Source: Kryptolebias marmoratus
Taxonomy: Eukaryota; Chordata; Actinopteri; Cyprinodontiformes; Rivulidae
NCBI RefSeq assembly: GCF_001649575.2
Contig: NC_051444.1
Location: 22,808,306-22,872,305, forward strand
DNA length: 64,000 bases
Direction of reading: 5' to 3'
Of the stretch, positions 1-12,900 are shown one piece after another. The position numbers were made by a program, and so were the translations under genes. How positions within the stretch are numbered: position 1 is the stretch's first letter; each line of letters opens with the position of its first letter. Under the pieces are notes generated by a model, which worked only from the letters and a program-made list of their open reading frames with translations, ran no database searches and had not been told where the DNA came from.

Positions 1-716
1 CAACCAATGAATCTCTTTCCCACACATTGTATGACTAATTATTATTATTTTTTAACTGATTAAAAATATATAATAAATGGCAACAGAATAAGTTTGTAAA
101 AAGAGGCTTTTTGGTATTATCATGTGTATTAAAGTAGCACCTTTGGATAAAAATAAATAAGTTTAAACCTTTGGGTCCGTCATCAGTCAAAGGGCCAATA
201 AAAATGCTTGCTCAGCGGTTCAGAAACGACTCTGGATCACATGTTCTGAAATCCCAGGGCTGCTGAATTTGGCAATAGTTTTAGTGTTGTTATCTGTTTG
301 GCACCCAGATCTGAACTCTTGTATCCAAACCAGCTGTTTATGACTCCGCTGGACAGAAATATGGGGAATATGATCACAGCAGAACGATGGATGGTCTCCT
401 GCTTTTTCAGCTTTTGTGTCACTGAACTTCACAGCGAGTTATAATTTATACAACCAGTAATAAGTTAAAACAGGGAAATACTGAGCAAGTTACAAACATG
501 AACAATAATTAAAAAACAATCATATTTGAGTTCTTTTATATTAAATGTGTGTTTTCTACTGTGCTGATCTGCACACATAGAAAGTAGATGGTTTGATCTT
601 TGAGGCCACATTTACTGAATCATTCGTTTAATCATAACTGTATGTGAATTATTGTAAAGTAGCCAATCAGATACTTGAAACTGCTGATATATGTAAGGTC
701 AGGGAAGTACTCACTG

Positions 717-720
<4 letters not shown>

Positions 721-792
<72 letters not shown>

Positions 793-795
793 TTT
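721..795. repeat. (TA)n microsatellite followed by T tract
   Basis: About 27 TA units run to 775, followed directly by 21 T. Reading through it gives meaningless Ile-Tyr repeats, so it is not coding. Confidence 0.98.
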
Positions 796-2204
796 GTCCA
801 ATTCAAAATCTCATGTTACTTATATTTATTAAATTACTTTCATTAGTTATTTACCATTGCTTGAGGTTTTTTTAACAGTTTCCACATAATCACAATTGAT
901 GCACAGTGTTTCACAGGTAAAGTCACAATTAAAACTTCTTAATCCAAAAGAAAAAGTGGATCATAACCTTTGAAAAATAAAACTACATGACCCTGTGCCA
1001 TTCATTTATGGCAGCAGAAATATAAATAAATGAAACACGCCCGACAGAATTATCAGAAACGTTGCTTATTAAAGGCTCATCCTGCCCGATTAAAAAAAAA
1101 AATTGTTGATCCCTGACCTTCAAACCTTGTTCATAAGTTTTTGTAAAACCCTCAAAAAGGAGGTTGGCATTGTTTCATTTGTTTGAGTTTTCTTTTCTTG
1201 TTTTGGCAGCAGAATTACTCACAAAGTGACTGAAGTCTGTCAGGAAACGTGCATTTCTTGAGCACTGTAGTCTGCAGATTCTGCAGAGGAAATTCTCTGA
1301 CGCCGCAGCAGTGATTTACAGCCACTATCAGTTGTTGTGAGCAGGAGGTCAGACAGAAGGTTAAAAAATTTAAAGTCTAGGCAGTCTCACCTGATAGGAG
1401 GAACCGTTACACGCTAACGCCACGACTTTCCACTGACGCACCGCAGTATCAAGTATGTTGTTTATCATGAATTAAAAAACAAGCGCCCGTAATGACCTAC
1501 TTCACTAACTACAACCTGTACATGGATATGTTTGTTTTAATCCATGCCACATATTCTTGAGAAATACCAGCCACCCCAGTCGCAACACACAGAGGTCAAG
1601 TTCTCCTTAAGATGCGACAAAAGCCGAAAGATTTGCTGACAAATCTAATTACGAACATACCATTTACTTTCACTGTTTGCTTCATATTGGTCTGTGAAGA
1701 ATGCCTGACCATAATGAGTTCCTTCATGAAGCAAGCGTCAGAGGCATCCCTTACAGAAAGAGAAGGACACACACGCGCGCACACACACACTCACTGAGTC
1801 ATTTACCTCATCTTCTATCAATTATTGACACTTTGTCCCCAGCTGAAAAGGCAGACAGACCTTCCGTTGATCAGTTTGATGAATATTTCAGCTGACAAAC
1901 AGGCCATCTGACACGCGGCACCGGAGCGATGTGTGGTTGGAGAGAGGTCACGCATCCTGGCCACGATCATCGACATGAACAGGTGCTAATCTGCGCTTAC
2001 AGCATAGATGTTCAGAATATTTGGATTTATTGTCCACTTGCCGTACTTTCACTCTGAGCTGTGCGTTTTGTCTTTTTGTTCTCGACAATTTGACCTGAGC
2101 TTGTAGTCAGACACGGCTTCAGTTTTTTTATTTTTCCATGACAACAGCCCTCATCTTCAGTGGGGGTGTCTTATCCCCCATCACCAAGCAGCAAAAGATA
2201 GGCA

Positions 2205-2455
2205 ATAATGTTTTTGTTTCCTGTCTGCAAAATGTCTCAAGAATCACTGAACGGATTTTAATGAAATTCCCAGAAAGTAATTACTCAATATGCATCTACA
2301 GCTGATTACCTTATGGATTCCACTCAATTTAAGATGGCCACCACATCTATTCTACTTTAACAAACACAAAAATGTCTATAAGTCTGTCAGTTCTGCTGAT
2401 ATTGAATTAAAACTTGATGTGGTAGTAGCTGAGAGTCATTCCCAACACATACTTT
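2205..2455 (+). repeat. Dispersed repeat family X, copy 1
   Basis: First of five related segments, all on the + strand. Landmarks in order: a 'cctgtctgcaaaatgtctca' block, 'cagaaagtaatt', 'gcatctaca', 'aagatggcca', 'ctgtcagtt', and a 3' block 'gtagctgagagtcattccca' near 2425-2444. No tRNA-like boxes, terminal inverted repeats or ORF seen. Confidence 0.75.
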
Positions 2456-5400
2456 AAGAACCAACAGCTCGTCCTAGACTATTTTAATTGATATTGTGTA
2501 AAACAATGTTTTCAAGATTTGTTCAAAACAGCAATACTTTCATTGTTTCTCAGCATAAAGTGATCTTCGTTTAAAACTCTCAAGACTGTTGGGCCTTCAG
2601 TTCTTTTCAGATTCAAACTCCGTCTGTAATGGTTTACAGATCTTTTTATTTGCAATGTCAGATTGTGGTGCTGTGTTTGTGTGTTTTAGTTTCACACCTT
2701 TGTGCTCTGGACCAGTGACAGTGCAGTAAAGTCCCTCATAGTGTAGAGTATCTGCTCTGAGGCGATAGCTGAAAGAGACCGTCCAAATGTAATTTTAAAA
2801 GCTGTATTTATTCTCACTTCCTGCAATGTGTTCCCCAGCGAGAGATGACTTCCTCCAGCAATTATAAGAACCATGAAAAAGTTGAAGCGATGTAACTGTT
2901 ACAAAAGCAAATTATAATGGGAATCAAAATAAATTGGAAGCTTTTGATTTCTTTTTTTTTTTTTTTTTTTAACCAGCCATTGGCAATTTTAATGTGAAGC
3001 TGCGTGAAAGAAAAGCAGAAGAGATCTGCACATTCTGTGAATTAATTAGCACTAAAAAGCAAATCAAAAGTTGGATTTGACATTGGTAAAACAAATAATT
3101 ACTTTGTGCTAAATAAAGCAGAAATATTGCCAAAACACATGAAAAGAAAAAGGTTCACGCTGAGGACAGCAACATTTTGATATGCGCCAAATGCAGGAAG
3201 CTAAAAGCTGTGGGAAGTTTTCACACATTTCATGGCAAACCCGTCAGGACAGCTATAACCAACATTTGCCTGATCTGACACTATCAGGCGTGTCATTCAA
3301 GTTTACGGCAATATAAATGCTTTGTATATTATGGTTTTGAAAGTGCTTTTTTTAACACCATAAAATAAAAAAGCAGTTGTATCGTACATGCAATAAAGCC
3401 ACTTGACCACAGCGCGCGAGTAAAACCAATAGAGCTCAGGTGAACTGGTGATGGGTTATTTATGTCAGGCTTTGTTCAAAAGCAGCCTCAATGGAGGGGA
3501 CATACCCCATAAATTTCCTATGGCCCCTATGAGCAGGTCAGGAAGGCACCAATATTTCCTCTTTATTAGAAACAACATGCAGCCATAAAGGGGATTTTTG
3601 AGGTGAATTTGAAACGCTGGAAACACAGCAGAAGGCGAGCTGCTCGGGTACCTGAGAGTTAGTCACACAATCCATTTCTCGCCGACCAACTTGGCCGTGA
3701 ATTTGGCCCGTTTCCCCATAACTCTCCCACCAGTGGCTCGCAAGCTCCCCATGCTTCATCACAGGTCAACTTTGAGATGAACTTTAAAGGAACACGTAAC
3801 AAATGGCCGCCAGTGTCCGGGCAATTCATATCTGCTGAAGTGCCATAACCCTCTTCATATCCTGACCTCAATTTGGAGCCTGCGTTTTGAAGGCCCATCT
3901 GAGGAAGATGGTATCGATCTGAGCAGGGACTCTGGCAGCACCAATAAACAACGAGCTTCAGGCTTCAAGGCTGAGGAGACACATCTCTATTTCAGCTTGA
4001 GGGTTTGGATCTGGATACTCGAGTTGGGACGTCACATGGCCCTGGACAGATGGCGCGAACATGCTTTTCCTGACTGAACTTACAGCAGATCCAGTACCAC
4101 CGTGAGACTGCAGAGCCACTAGTAATTTCCCTCCTGTTGGACGCATTAAGGTAAATAAGTCCTCACAATTGTACTTGAATAATTACTTTTAATGTAAGGG
4201 AGCACTGCAGGTATAAATCTACCGAGCAGGACTCAATGTGTGAGAGAACAATCAATGCTTAATGAGCAGACAAATAGCATTTCAAGATCTTCTATATCAG
4301 CATTACAGTGAAAAAAGACAGTGCTGACTTTGGCTCATTAATCAATAAGCACAACAAGTCAACCTATACACTTGACACAGACTAATGAGACAATAATCAT
4401 CTGCAGAAGAAGAAGAGGAAGAGGCGTAAACAGCAGCTGCATTTGTTACAAACAATAAACAGCCATAAACAAAAGTAAGAGGCGCTATGTTGCCGGACAA
4501 AATTATTGCTGTCTTGTTTACTCGCTTCTCCCTCTTTGCTGAGAAAGTTAAATAAGTGTGCCTCATATATTTAGAGTCAAGCTGAACTCACTTTGTGCTA
4601 AGCAGCTTGTCAATAGCAGGAAAAAAGGGTATGGAGCGAGAGAGGAGGTCTGATAAAATGCCTCTTAAATACCAGACACTGACTGCTGGCCTTCCTTTTC
4701 AACTTTCCCCTCCCGGCTAAGTCAGGAGTTTGATTTCTGATAATGTGGATTGCTGACTGGGCTTCATCCCGGCTGGCCCTAAAGCAGAAGGACCTAGCGT
4801 CAAGCCCTGGGAGAGTATGTTTGACAAAGTGCCATATAGATCCTCTGTTTTTCATCAGAGGGCACTGCTGGTGAAGGCATTAATCAGAACGCTTGATAGC
4901 CCTGCTTTGTTTCCCCCTTTTAGTCTCCTGTAACAATTAGACAAAGTAATAATTTCAGGCATTACATGGAAATCGATGGGTCTTTGACCCAGCTGTTGGT
5001 ACAGGTACAAATGATGGGATCGGTTCCAAAACGGGTCGATGCGATGAACTTGTAACCTTCTCGTGTAAAACGTTGATGTGTCTGTTTGAGGGAATGGAAA
5101 CTAGGCAAATGGTTAATTTATGTGTCCCTTTTGGATGTTTTCCTTGCTGCCTAAGAGAGATGAAAACAACTGGTAGAAAAGTTCATCCTCAGGCCAAACA
5201 GGTGTGGAGACGGTTGTTTTGTAAGCCACTGAAACCAAACCTAACCCCGGTGGCTGGCACTGTATATGCCCCCAAGGATATAGTTTCAAGTGCCACATCT
5301 CTGCCCGGTCTGAGTGCCTGGGAAGAAAGAGCAAGCTCTAACAAGTTCTTATCATTACACATAACCCAGGTCAACAGACTTGGGTATCAGATCTGTAAAA

Positions 5401-5734
5401 CACTGCTGTAAACGAACAAAAACAACAAGACCTCTTTGTCCAGAAATCAATGTCTTGTTCCTAGAGCTGCAATCAGAGCTGCTCCTCAATCAAAAGGCTG
5501 TATTCAGCAGCTTTAAGTGCTTCTTTGTTTTTTACTTTCAGTTGTACACTAACACTCTTAGAGCTAACTAACTGGAAACCTTTAAATACTAATAATGTGG
5601 TAATGGTAAGAAAAAGAAAGTAAAATACCTTTGGAACTGCTTTTGAAGTTTTTGACTCAACTTTAAAGAGAAATTTCAGAATATCACATTTTTACTTACC
5701 ATTACAACATCATTACAACAATTATCGCCTGCAA

Positions 5735-5925
5735 AGACAAAAAGGGCGATCATGTTTTTGCCATATCTGCGTGAGTGTGCGTGAGTTCATTTGTCTGCAG
5801 TGTTAGCGAATCTCATGAACCACTGGATACTTTTTAGTGAAACTCTCAGAAAGTCATCACTGAATGTACAGCTACAACTCATTATTTTATGAAGTCAGCA
5901 CATTTCAAGATGGCCAACACAGCTG
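5735..5925 (+). repeat. Dispersed repeat family X, copy 2 (5' half)
   Basis: Shares the 5' half of family X: 'gggcgatcatgtttttg', 'aatctcatgaaccactgga', 'ctctcagaaagtcatcactg', 'tacagctacaactcat' and 'aagatggccaacacagct'. The 3' block with 'gctgagagtcatt' is missing or too diverged. Confidence 0.65.
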
Positions 5926-6727
5926 AGCCTCAGACTACACCTTGACATAAAACATAGTCTAAGCATTAGCGATTGCTTTGATTGTCACTAAATTTTGTTG
6001 AGGTTTATATTGAACATCCTGTAATTAGACTGGTTTTGTGAAACTGATAGAACAATACCAATATTCCATAACAACATTTTGAATGCAGTATCAATAAATT
6101 AATTTCAAAGCAAATTTCTTTTTTCCTTTAAGTAAAATAGTATTATTAATATTTTAAATTATGCAATAGATTAAGGATTAACTCTTTATTTTTCACAACT
6201 GATTAAGAAATTTACAGTACAAATGATATCTAAACCTACAACAGTGGGGGGGAGCAAATTGTGAAGTTTGAAAGGAATTTAAAAAATAAAAAGAGTTATC
6301 AATTCTTTGAGGGAAACTCTTTGCAGTTTCAAATGATACATAAAGTCAGTATAGTTTTTATATGACATTTTCTCCCATTATAAACCATTAAATAAATAAA
6401 CTGAGAGTCAGCTGGGATGAAACGACCTTCACTTGTTTTGGCTCTCTGTCAAAAGGCTCTTATTTTGAAATTCTCCGAGCGGATGTTGATTCGGAAACGA
6501 GGTCGTAGCAGCTTCCTCTAAACTAGCTGCACGGGCAAAAATCTAACTAAACACAGTGAAAAAAAACTTTGGTTTTGAGAGAAGGCGGTGTCACATTTGC
6601 CTCTCGAGCTCCACGATTTAAGTTGTGATGCCGTGACTTTAGTTTCTTTGTCTGAGCTCCAACTTTAAACGCTTTTATTTTTACATCCCGACGTCCCTTA
6701 AATGAACCCGCGTCTGAGCCGAGCAGG

Positions 6728-6757
6728 ATGCTAGCATGCAGGAAATTAGCTCGTTAG
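6728..6757 (+). other. Upstream ORF 1 in putative 5'UTR
   Basis: A 9-codon ORF plus TAG, in a different frame from map2k5. It matters only if transcription starts upstream of 6728. Confidence 0.35.
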
Positions 6758-6780
6758 CCTCGAAAACCGAGTCGAGTGTT

Positions 6781-6816
6781 ATGAGGGTAAAGTTTCTCGT
6801 TTCGTGCTCGTTTTGA
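6781..6816 (+). other. Upstream ORF 2 in putative 5'UTR
   Basis: An 11-codon ORF plus TGA, out of frame with map2k5 and ending 16 nt before its ATG. Such a short uORF could reduce or allow reinitiation at the main start; no direct evidence. Confidence 0.4.
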
Positions 6817-6832
6817 ACGAACATTAAATAAA

Positions 6833-6931
6833 ATGGACCCGGAGGCTATAGTGATCCGCATAAAGACGCCGTCAGGAGACATGGACTCGTCTGTGGACTG
6901 TCCATCTCTTCTCAACTTCAATGACTTGCTG
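6833..6931 (+). CDS. map2k5: map2k5 exon 1 (start codon, PB1 first strands)
   Basis: Encodes residues 1-33, beginning [15 protein letters not shown] and ending NDLL. The VIRIK strand matches the first beta-strand of the MEK5 PB1 domain. Donor gtgagt follows directly; phase 0. The mammalian N-terminal extension of about 11 residues is absent here. Confidence 0.93.
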
Positions 6932-9900
6932 GTGAGTCTTTAAAGACAGACATTTTGCATCAAAACTAACTTTTAGATGTTCAGTTTTACACTCTTACCT
7001 CCTGTTGTTTTGTTCATTTAACTGGTTCCGATTAACCCCAATGGTACGAACAATTTCTGCATTTGACAGCAGCTCTGACAGGTTTATTAATGTCTCTGTA
7101 ATTAAAACACAGGTCGCAATAAGAGATGTGATGCCTGAAGCCACCGTCACGGCCTTTGAGTGTAAGTTCCTGTTTATTTCTGTGACTTTGTATCAGGAAC
7201 AACCTCTGTGCATTGCCTGCATAATTGTCAAGTCCACTAAAACACATCCTGTTTTTCACTCATTAATGTTCTTCTCCATTTTGAACATCGCTGCCATTTA
7301 CTGTGACTGCTTACATACTACAGTCATGTTCTTTCCCACAGTTAGCAGAAACTTTACGCTCAGGTAGTCAAGTTCCAGCCCAGATTTGCACAGCTATAAG
7401 AACAACATCAGCCACACACGTTCAGCAAAACACTTCACACATTTGTCTGCTTTGGACACAGAACAACTTCATAAGGTCACACCCTGCCAGTTCAGAGGCT
7501 TTTCAAATGACTATGCCTACAAACTGGCTGCTTAAACTATAGACTTAATATAAAAGTAAAACCACGTGTCCCTCCTTGTCTCGTTGCTGGGAATTTAAGC
7601 CAACGGGACCTTATTTCCAGAAGCTGCCATGTTGTATTTTAGGAACCAGTCTGTGCCCACTCCCCCGCACACAACTGTGAGTTTTCTTTTATGCATGAAA
7701 TAACTAATTACAGCTAAACGTATTAGGGAAAATGAATATTTGAACGCACAGCAGCAAGGTAGGAAGTACATGAAACAACAAAAGTTGACACCTGAAAATC
7801 GGAGGCGCATTTTTATTTATTTTTATTAAGAGCAATTTCCATTTGTTTACATCGGAGGTGGCGGGATTTCAAACTTTTTCTGCAACAAGTCAACAGGGAA
7901 GCTGGTCTCGTTCCGGCTTCAACTTCTGGGTTTCGCTCCGAGGTCTACTATATCAACAGTCTTTGGGTAAAAAGACGTTCACCAGGTGTTTAAACGCGTA
8001 TTTGCTTAATTTAAAACACACCAGTCAGGTAGAAGCACCATAATAATGCAGCATCTGTGCAGGAGTGGATTTGGCACAAGGAGGTTCTTCCCACAATGCC
8101 TTGCAAATGAGGACATAGCCTGTGATGTCAATTGAATCTTATGGCCAATTTTACGTGGAGTATAACTTGTTAGCTGCCTCAGTGTTGCTATAAGACATAT
8201 TTTATTGTTTTATTGACCTGATTCTGACTGCGGTGCGGTGCTAGGCTGAGGGTCGGAGGCGGAGGAAGGCTGCCGCAAAGCGTCACAGACCCTGAACCCG
8301 GAGGTGTTTAATCATGTTGGTCGAGCACCGTCCTTTGTTCGATGTAGTCTTATTGCAAGTGTTGCACTGAGCCGACTGATCATTTCTTTTATTAAAGTTA
8401 AGCCACACTTTCAATCGCCGTTGTGGAAACACTTCCTGCTGCGTTGGTTTTCGGCGGCTTCTTCTTCCGGTCGGATTGGGTATCAGAACTAGGAATCAAA
8501 ATGTAAAAATGTGAACGTCTCCTGGAGAATTGGAATCTTAGTCCAATCAATTCTTGAGACTCGAGGCCCAACCCTATAAATTAGTTTATAATTTTTACAG
8601 AAGTGTCTCATTTTGCAAAAGATCTGGGGTGTTCTGCTAATTGAGTGAGTGGTTGTATTAATTGTGTAACAACAAAGATAACAAATGATGTAATATATTA
8701 TTTTACAGTCTAACTGTTTTGTAACATGTCTACATTTATATATATTTTTTTTAGATGAAGATGAAGTGGGAGACAGAATTACAGTAAGAAGTGATGACGA
8801 GCTCAAAGCCATGCTGTCATATGTGAGTACATAAAATGAAATGAATAAGCTAAACTCTTTTCAAACCTTAATTCACCGATATATATGCCAGGAGGCTGTG
8901 TCTTTTTTAGAAAGTAGGCCTGATGAAAACTCTTCTTCTTCATGTCTGATCATTTGGGGAAAAAAGGCATTCCTCTTTTGCTAAATCCGTTTTCACACTT
9001 TGTGTCAAACTTTTTGTTTCCGTAGCTTTTCAAATCTAAATCAAACAAGAAAATAGAAGTCTGTTATTTTTATTTATTTTTTTTTTGGTGAATGAAATTT
9101 AACACAAAACGGGCAAAATGGAAATTATAACAAGCACATTCAATTAAACTTACTGCAGTCTCAATGAAAGTTAAACTTACCTCTTTTTAATTGGAAGCTA
9201 ACAAACTTTACCTCAGCTTAAACAAATATAATAGGTACTATTTTAATATAGCTCAGGAAGTAGAGATTCACTGATTTTAGCTTTAGAGTTTTAGAACCGA
9301 TTTCTCTTTTTTGTGCAGCTCTGACCTCCTGACACACATTGGGTAATTAAAATTTTTCTCAAAAAAAACTGTGCTTTTTTTGTATAAATATAAAATAGAA
9401 ATTGCTTTTTAAAAAGCACTTTTTGTGTGTGTGCATGTGTTTGAATGGTTGGATAAGAAACGCTGCTTTGCAAAACTTTTGTGAGGATAAAAAGGTACAA
9501 TATAAAAAAAATAATTAAATAATGTTATTCTGCTATATCACTGGGCAGCACAATGGATCAGTGGTTAGAGCTGTCGCGTCACAGCAACAAGGTTGGAGTG
9601 TCGCCTCCAGCCTTTCTGGGTGGAGTGTGCATGTTCTCCTTGTGCACGTGTGGGCTTTCTCCAGGAACTCCCACAGACCGATAACATGCATGTTCGGTTC
9701 GTTGGTAACTCTAAAATGTCCCTGAGTGAGAGTGTAAATGGTGGTTTGTCTCGTTTGTCCCATGCGGCCCTGTGATGGACTGGAGACCTGTCCAGGGTGT
9801 CCCCCGCCTGTCACACAGCGGCTGCTGGAGATAAACACCAGCTCCAGCTGAAAAGGAGAAGCGAGTAAAAGAAATGGATGGATGGATGGATGTTGCATCA

Positions 9901-12900
9901 TTCAGTGAAATCTTGCTGCAGTTTAACCACTTTGGAGTTAAGTTTGTGGAGGGTTTAGCTTTAAAGTGTTAAATATTAAAGAAGGATCAAACTGCTGAAT
10001 GACAGACGGACAGAAAGCTTTGGTCAGCACTTCAACACAACACAATAATAATGATCAAGTGACTGCAGAAAATTTGGGTTTTATTTCTAAATTAGGGGTG
10101 GACATTAAAGCTATAAAAGCAAAAACAGAATGCACTTTCATTAGTCAAATAAATAAATTCAGTTATATTCTGTCTGCTGGCTGTAAACAGGCAGCTGGTA
10201 TTTAATGATGTAGTTTAAAATGTCTATCATATATAATATCACGTGGATAATCTGAAGTTGGTACTGTCAACCTTGTTGTTTATCAGAATTATCTGGAACT
10301 CCACACTCTCCAGTTTTGAACTGAGAAAGCAAGACATCTTCAACTTCTACAAAATAGGGGTCCAGTAGCTTAACTTTTTACGTTTTTTTTCCGTTTTTTT
10401 TGGACCTTATAGACAGTACATACAGCTAACGTCAAGTTTGCTTCACTCAGTAAAAACGTCCACACCAACACAGGCTAATGTTAGCGTGAGGTAGAAGTTT
10501 AGCTGTGGTACGTTCACTGAGGAGAAAAATAAAATCTGATTTTTGTGTCGTAAGGTCCGGTTGCCGATCAAGCTGAAAACCCTCTGGTTCCAGTCACCAG
10601 CCTCATTGGTCCTGTATAAAGTCATAAAAATGGAATCGGGTGTTATTTACTACTACAATACAAATCTATCTGTATCACATTGTTGGGAAAGAAACAATGA
10701 AACCACCTTTATCTAATATCACTAAACCCACAGTAATAATTGTCATTCAGCAAAATAAATTTAGACACACAACAAACATGCGCACATTCCCCACAACACA
10801 TACAGCTACACCACCCAATGCAGTGTATTTTCATATTCCACCATACTTACTGATTATGCCACGGACAGTAAGAGTAATGGCATGTAATGAGTTTCTGTAT
10901 GAGGTACACTGAAAGCTAAATGAACTGTCAATTTTTATTATTTATTATTCAGTACTTAAAGTTTTGCCTCATTAAAGAGCAGCCCCCCTGGGCTGCAGAA
11001 TTGTTCAAAATCTACTTTCATCTGTGGATGTCTTTTACCCCCCATCAGCTTACAATGATGCTGCTACTGCCACAGGCACAATTTACACTGTTTTTTTTTG
11101 TCCATTTTTATTACTTGTGGTTGCTTTTTAATCATTATGTAGCATAGGATAGCAGGGTGATTAGGCAAAAAGAGGCAGATGTCTGATATTAGACAGAGAT
11201 AGAAAAGGCATTGACACTTCAGCTACCTGCAGTATATATTTCAGAGATGCGATTGACTTATAATGGGTCCATCAGCCATTTTTCCCCGCTGTGCGTTGTT
11301 TGAATCAATGCATTTATGCCAGTACAGTTCTAAAGATTTTCCAAACTGTTGTGGTTTGCTGTAACCACATTTAGTGTGTGTATGTTTAGCCAAAGAGAGA
11401 ATTCAATATTAAATAAATCAGTTTTTTATTAGTTTAAACTAATGCATGTTATCTAATATTACAGTGTTCCTCTTCCATTCTTTCAGGAAGTGTACAAAGG
11501 CTTAATCATTTTTAAGGAGGGCACGTTTTAATGAATTACAGAGTAAATTTACGTTAAAAGTAGGCTACACCATGCAGCTGTAGTTCAGTTAAAAGTTCCA
11601 ATTTGCAAATTGAATTAATAAGATTCCCGTGTTTGAGGCATCACGCCTGTATATTAAGGTTTGATTTAGAGGTTGTTGTTTTATTTGTGTCAGTTGTTTT
11701 GGAGAGAAGACTTGGCTGAACAACACTTTTTTTTTTTCAGATGACATAGCGTGTCTGAAGTGCAAATTAATGTGATACTGACCTCCATTGCTTTCCACCA
11801 AGCAGAAATATTTAGTATTCACACGGCACATTTTGCCCACAGATTTAAAACCCTGTTTGTTCATGTATTTTTTTTATTTATTTTGGTTGGTGTGGGGTTG
11901 GGGGGGGCAAATGAATTCAGGAGTGCTGTAATGGCTTTCTACTCATGGGACAGCCAAGTGTACAAAAATATGCTGATCACCTGGAAAATACTAAACTCGC
12001 TGGAATATAATTTACACTAGTCGAGTTCATGTACTTTAAATGCCTTTTATTTCTGTTTGTGGTTGTTTGCTGTGGTTGCCATTTGGCCCGCGTTGAAAGC
12101 CCCAGTGGATTTTTGTTATTAATTCCAGGTGAGCAGACAGCCATTATGTGAAATTAATAGGAATTAGGGGAAACAGCATGTTAGGTCAGAGGTGGCATAA
12201 TTTATTTAGTCTGTCACTTTGCGTGTGCAGGTGTTTCTCTGCGTGTGGACGCTTTTGATTAGAAATTTCGAATCGCTTTTAAATGTTTTCTCACTGCCGA
12301 GCGCATCCTCACCCCTTTGCAAAATCTGAAACATTCTCTCAAAACAAAAATCCCCACTTCTTTAAGCTGAACTAAATTACTGCTCAAAATCCGAACTTAA
12401 TTACCATCAGTGTGCAGAGGGCATTTATTCTGAAAAGTCTTCTCTATTACTGGAAACATTGATTGCTACATGCTCCTGTGAGACCCTGCCAGACTTCCAG
12501 GCATCTCTAATCAGTGTTCGACACCTTGAAAGACAGACGCCCCTGCTCAAAGTTAAAGACCAGTCTATGTCAGGTGCTAAAAAAACATGTGACCTCATCT
12601 CCTCCCCACCCAGCTCCCCCTGGAGGTAGCAGCTCTAATTCCACCATTTTTACTCCCATTTCCCTTTTCCTCTGCTAATGATGATGAGACCCACACTCGT
12701 CTCACGTGTCCCTTAAGGCTGAGCAATGCAATTTGAGTTTGGACACTGTTTAGTTATTGGCCAACAATGGAGAATGTCTTTTAATAACACACCTACTACA
12801 GATTAGGTAGTAATTGCAGCTTTAATCAATAAGCTAGCTGAGCGGAAAATTAAAGGTACATGAAGCCCGATCCCCTCCCAGAACCTCAACACACAGAGCA

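Larger units (their letters stand above)
1..6460. other. Upstream intergenic region, no gene recognised
   Basis: No exon series or known protein motif on either strand. It holds a (TA)n/T tract at 721-795, a short (CA) run at 1768-1790, a T run near 2951-2970 and two copies of an unclassified dispersed repeat (2205-2455 and 5735-5925). About 3880-4400 is less repetitive, with ATTA motifs (for example near 4257 and 4340), and could be regulatory; that is inference. Confidence 0.6.
6461..6832 (+). promoter_or_regulatory. map2k5: map2k5 promoter and 5'UTR region
   Basis: This segment is richer in GC and CpG than the AT-rich flanks and has no TATA box at a convincing position, as expected for a broadly expressed kinase gene. 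The transcription start cannot be placed from sequence alone. An in-frame TAA at 6788-6790 sits 14 codons before the ATG. Confidence 0.55.

Noticed and set aside
644..875. Open stretches with Ile-Tyr repeats
   Set aside because: Produced by the (TA)n microsatellite.
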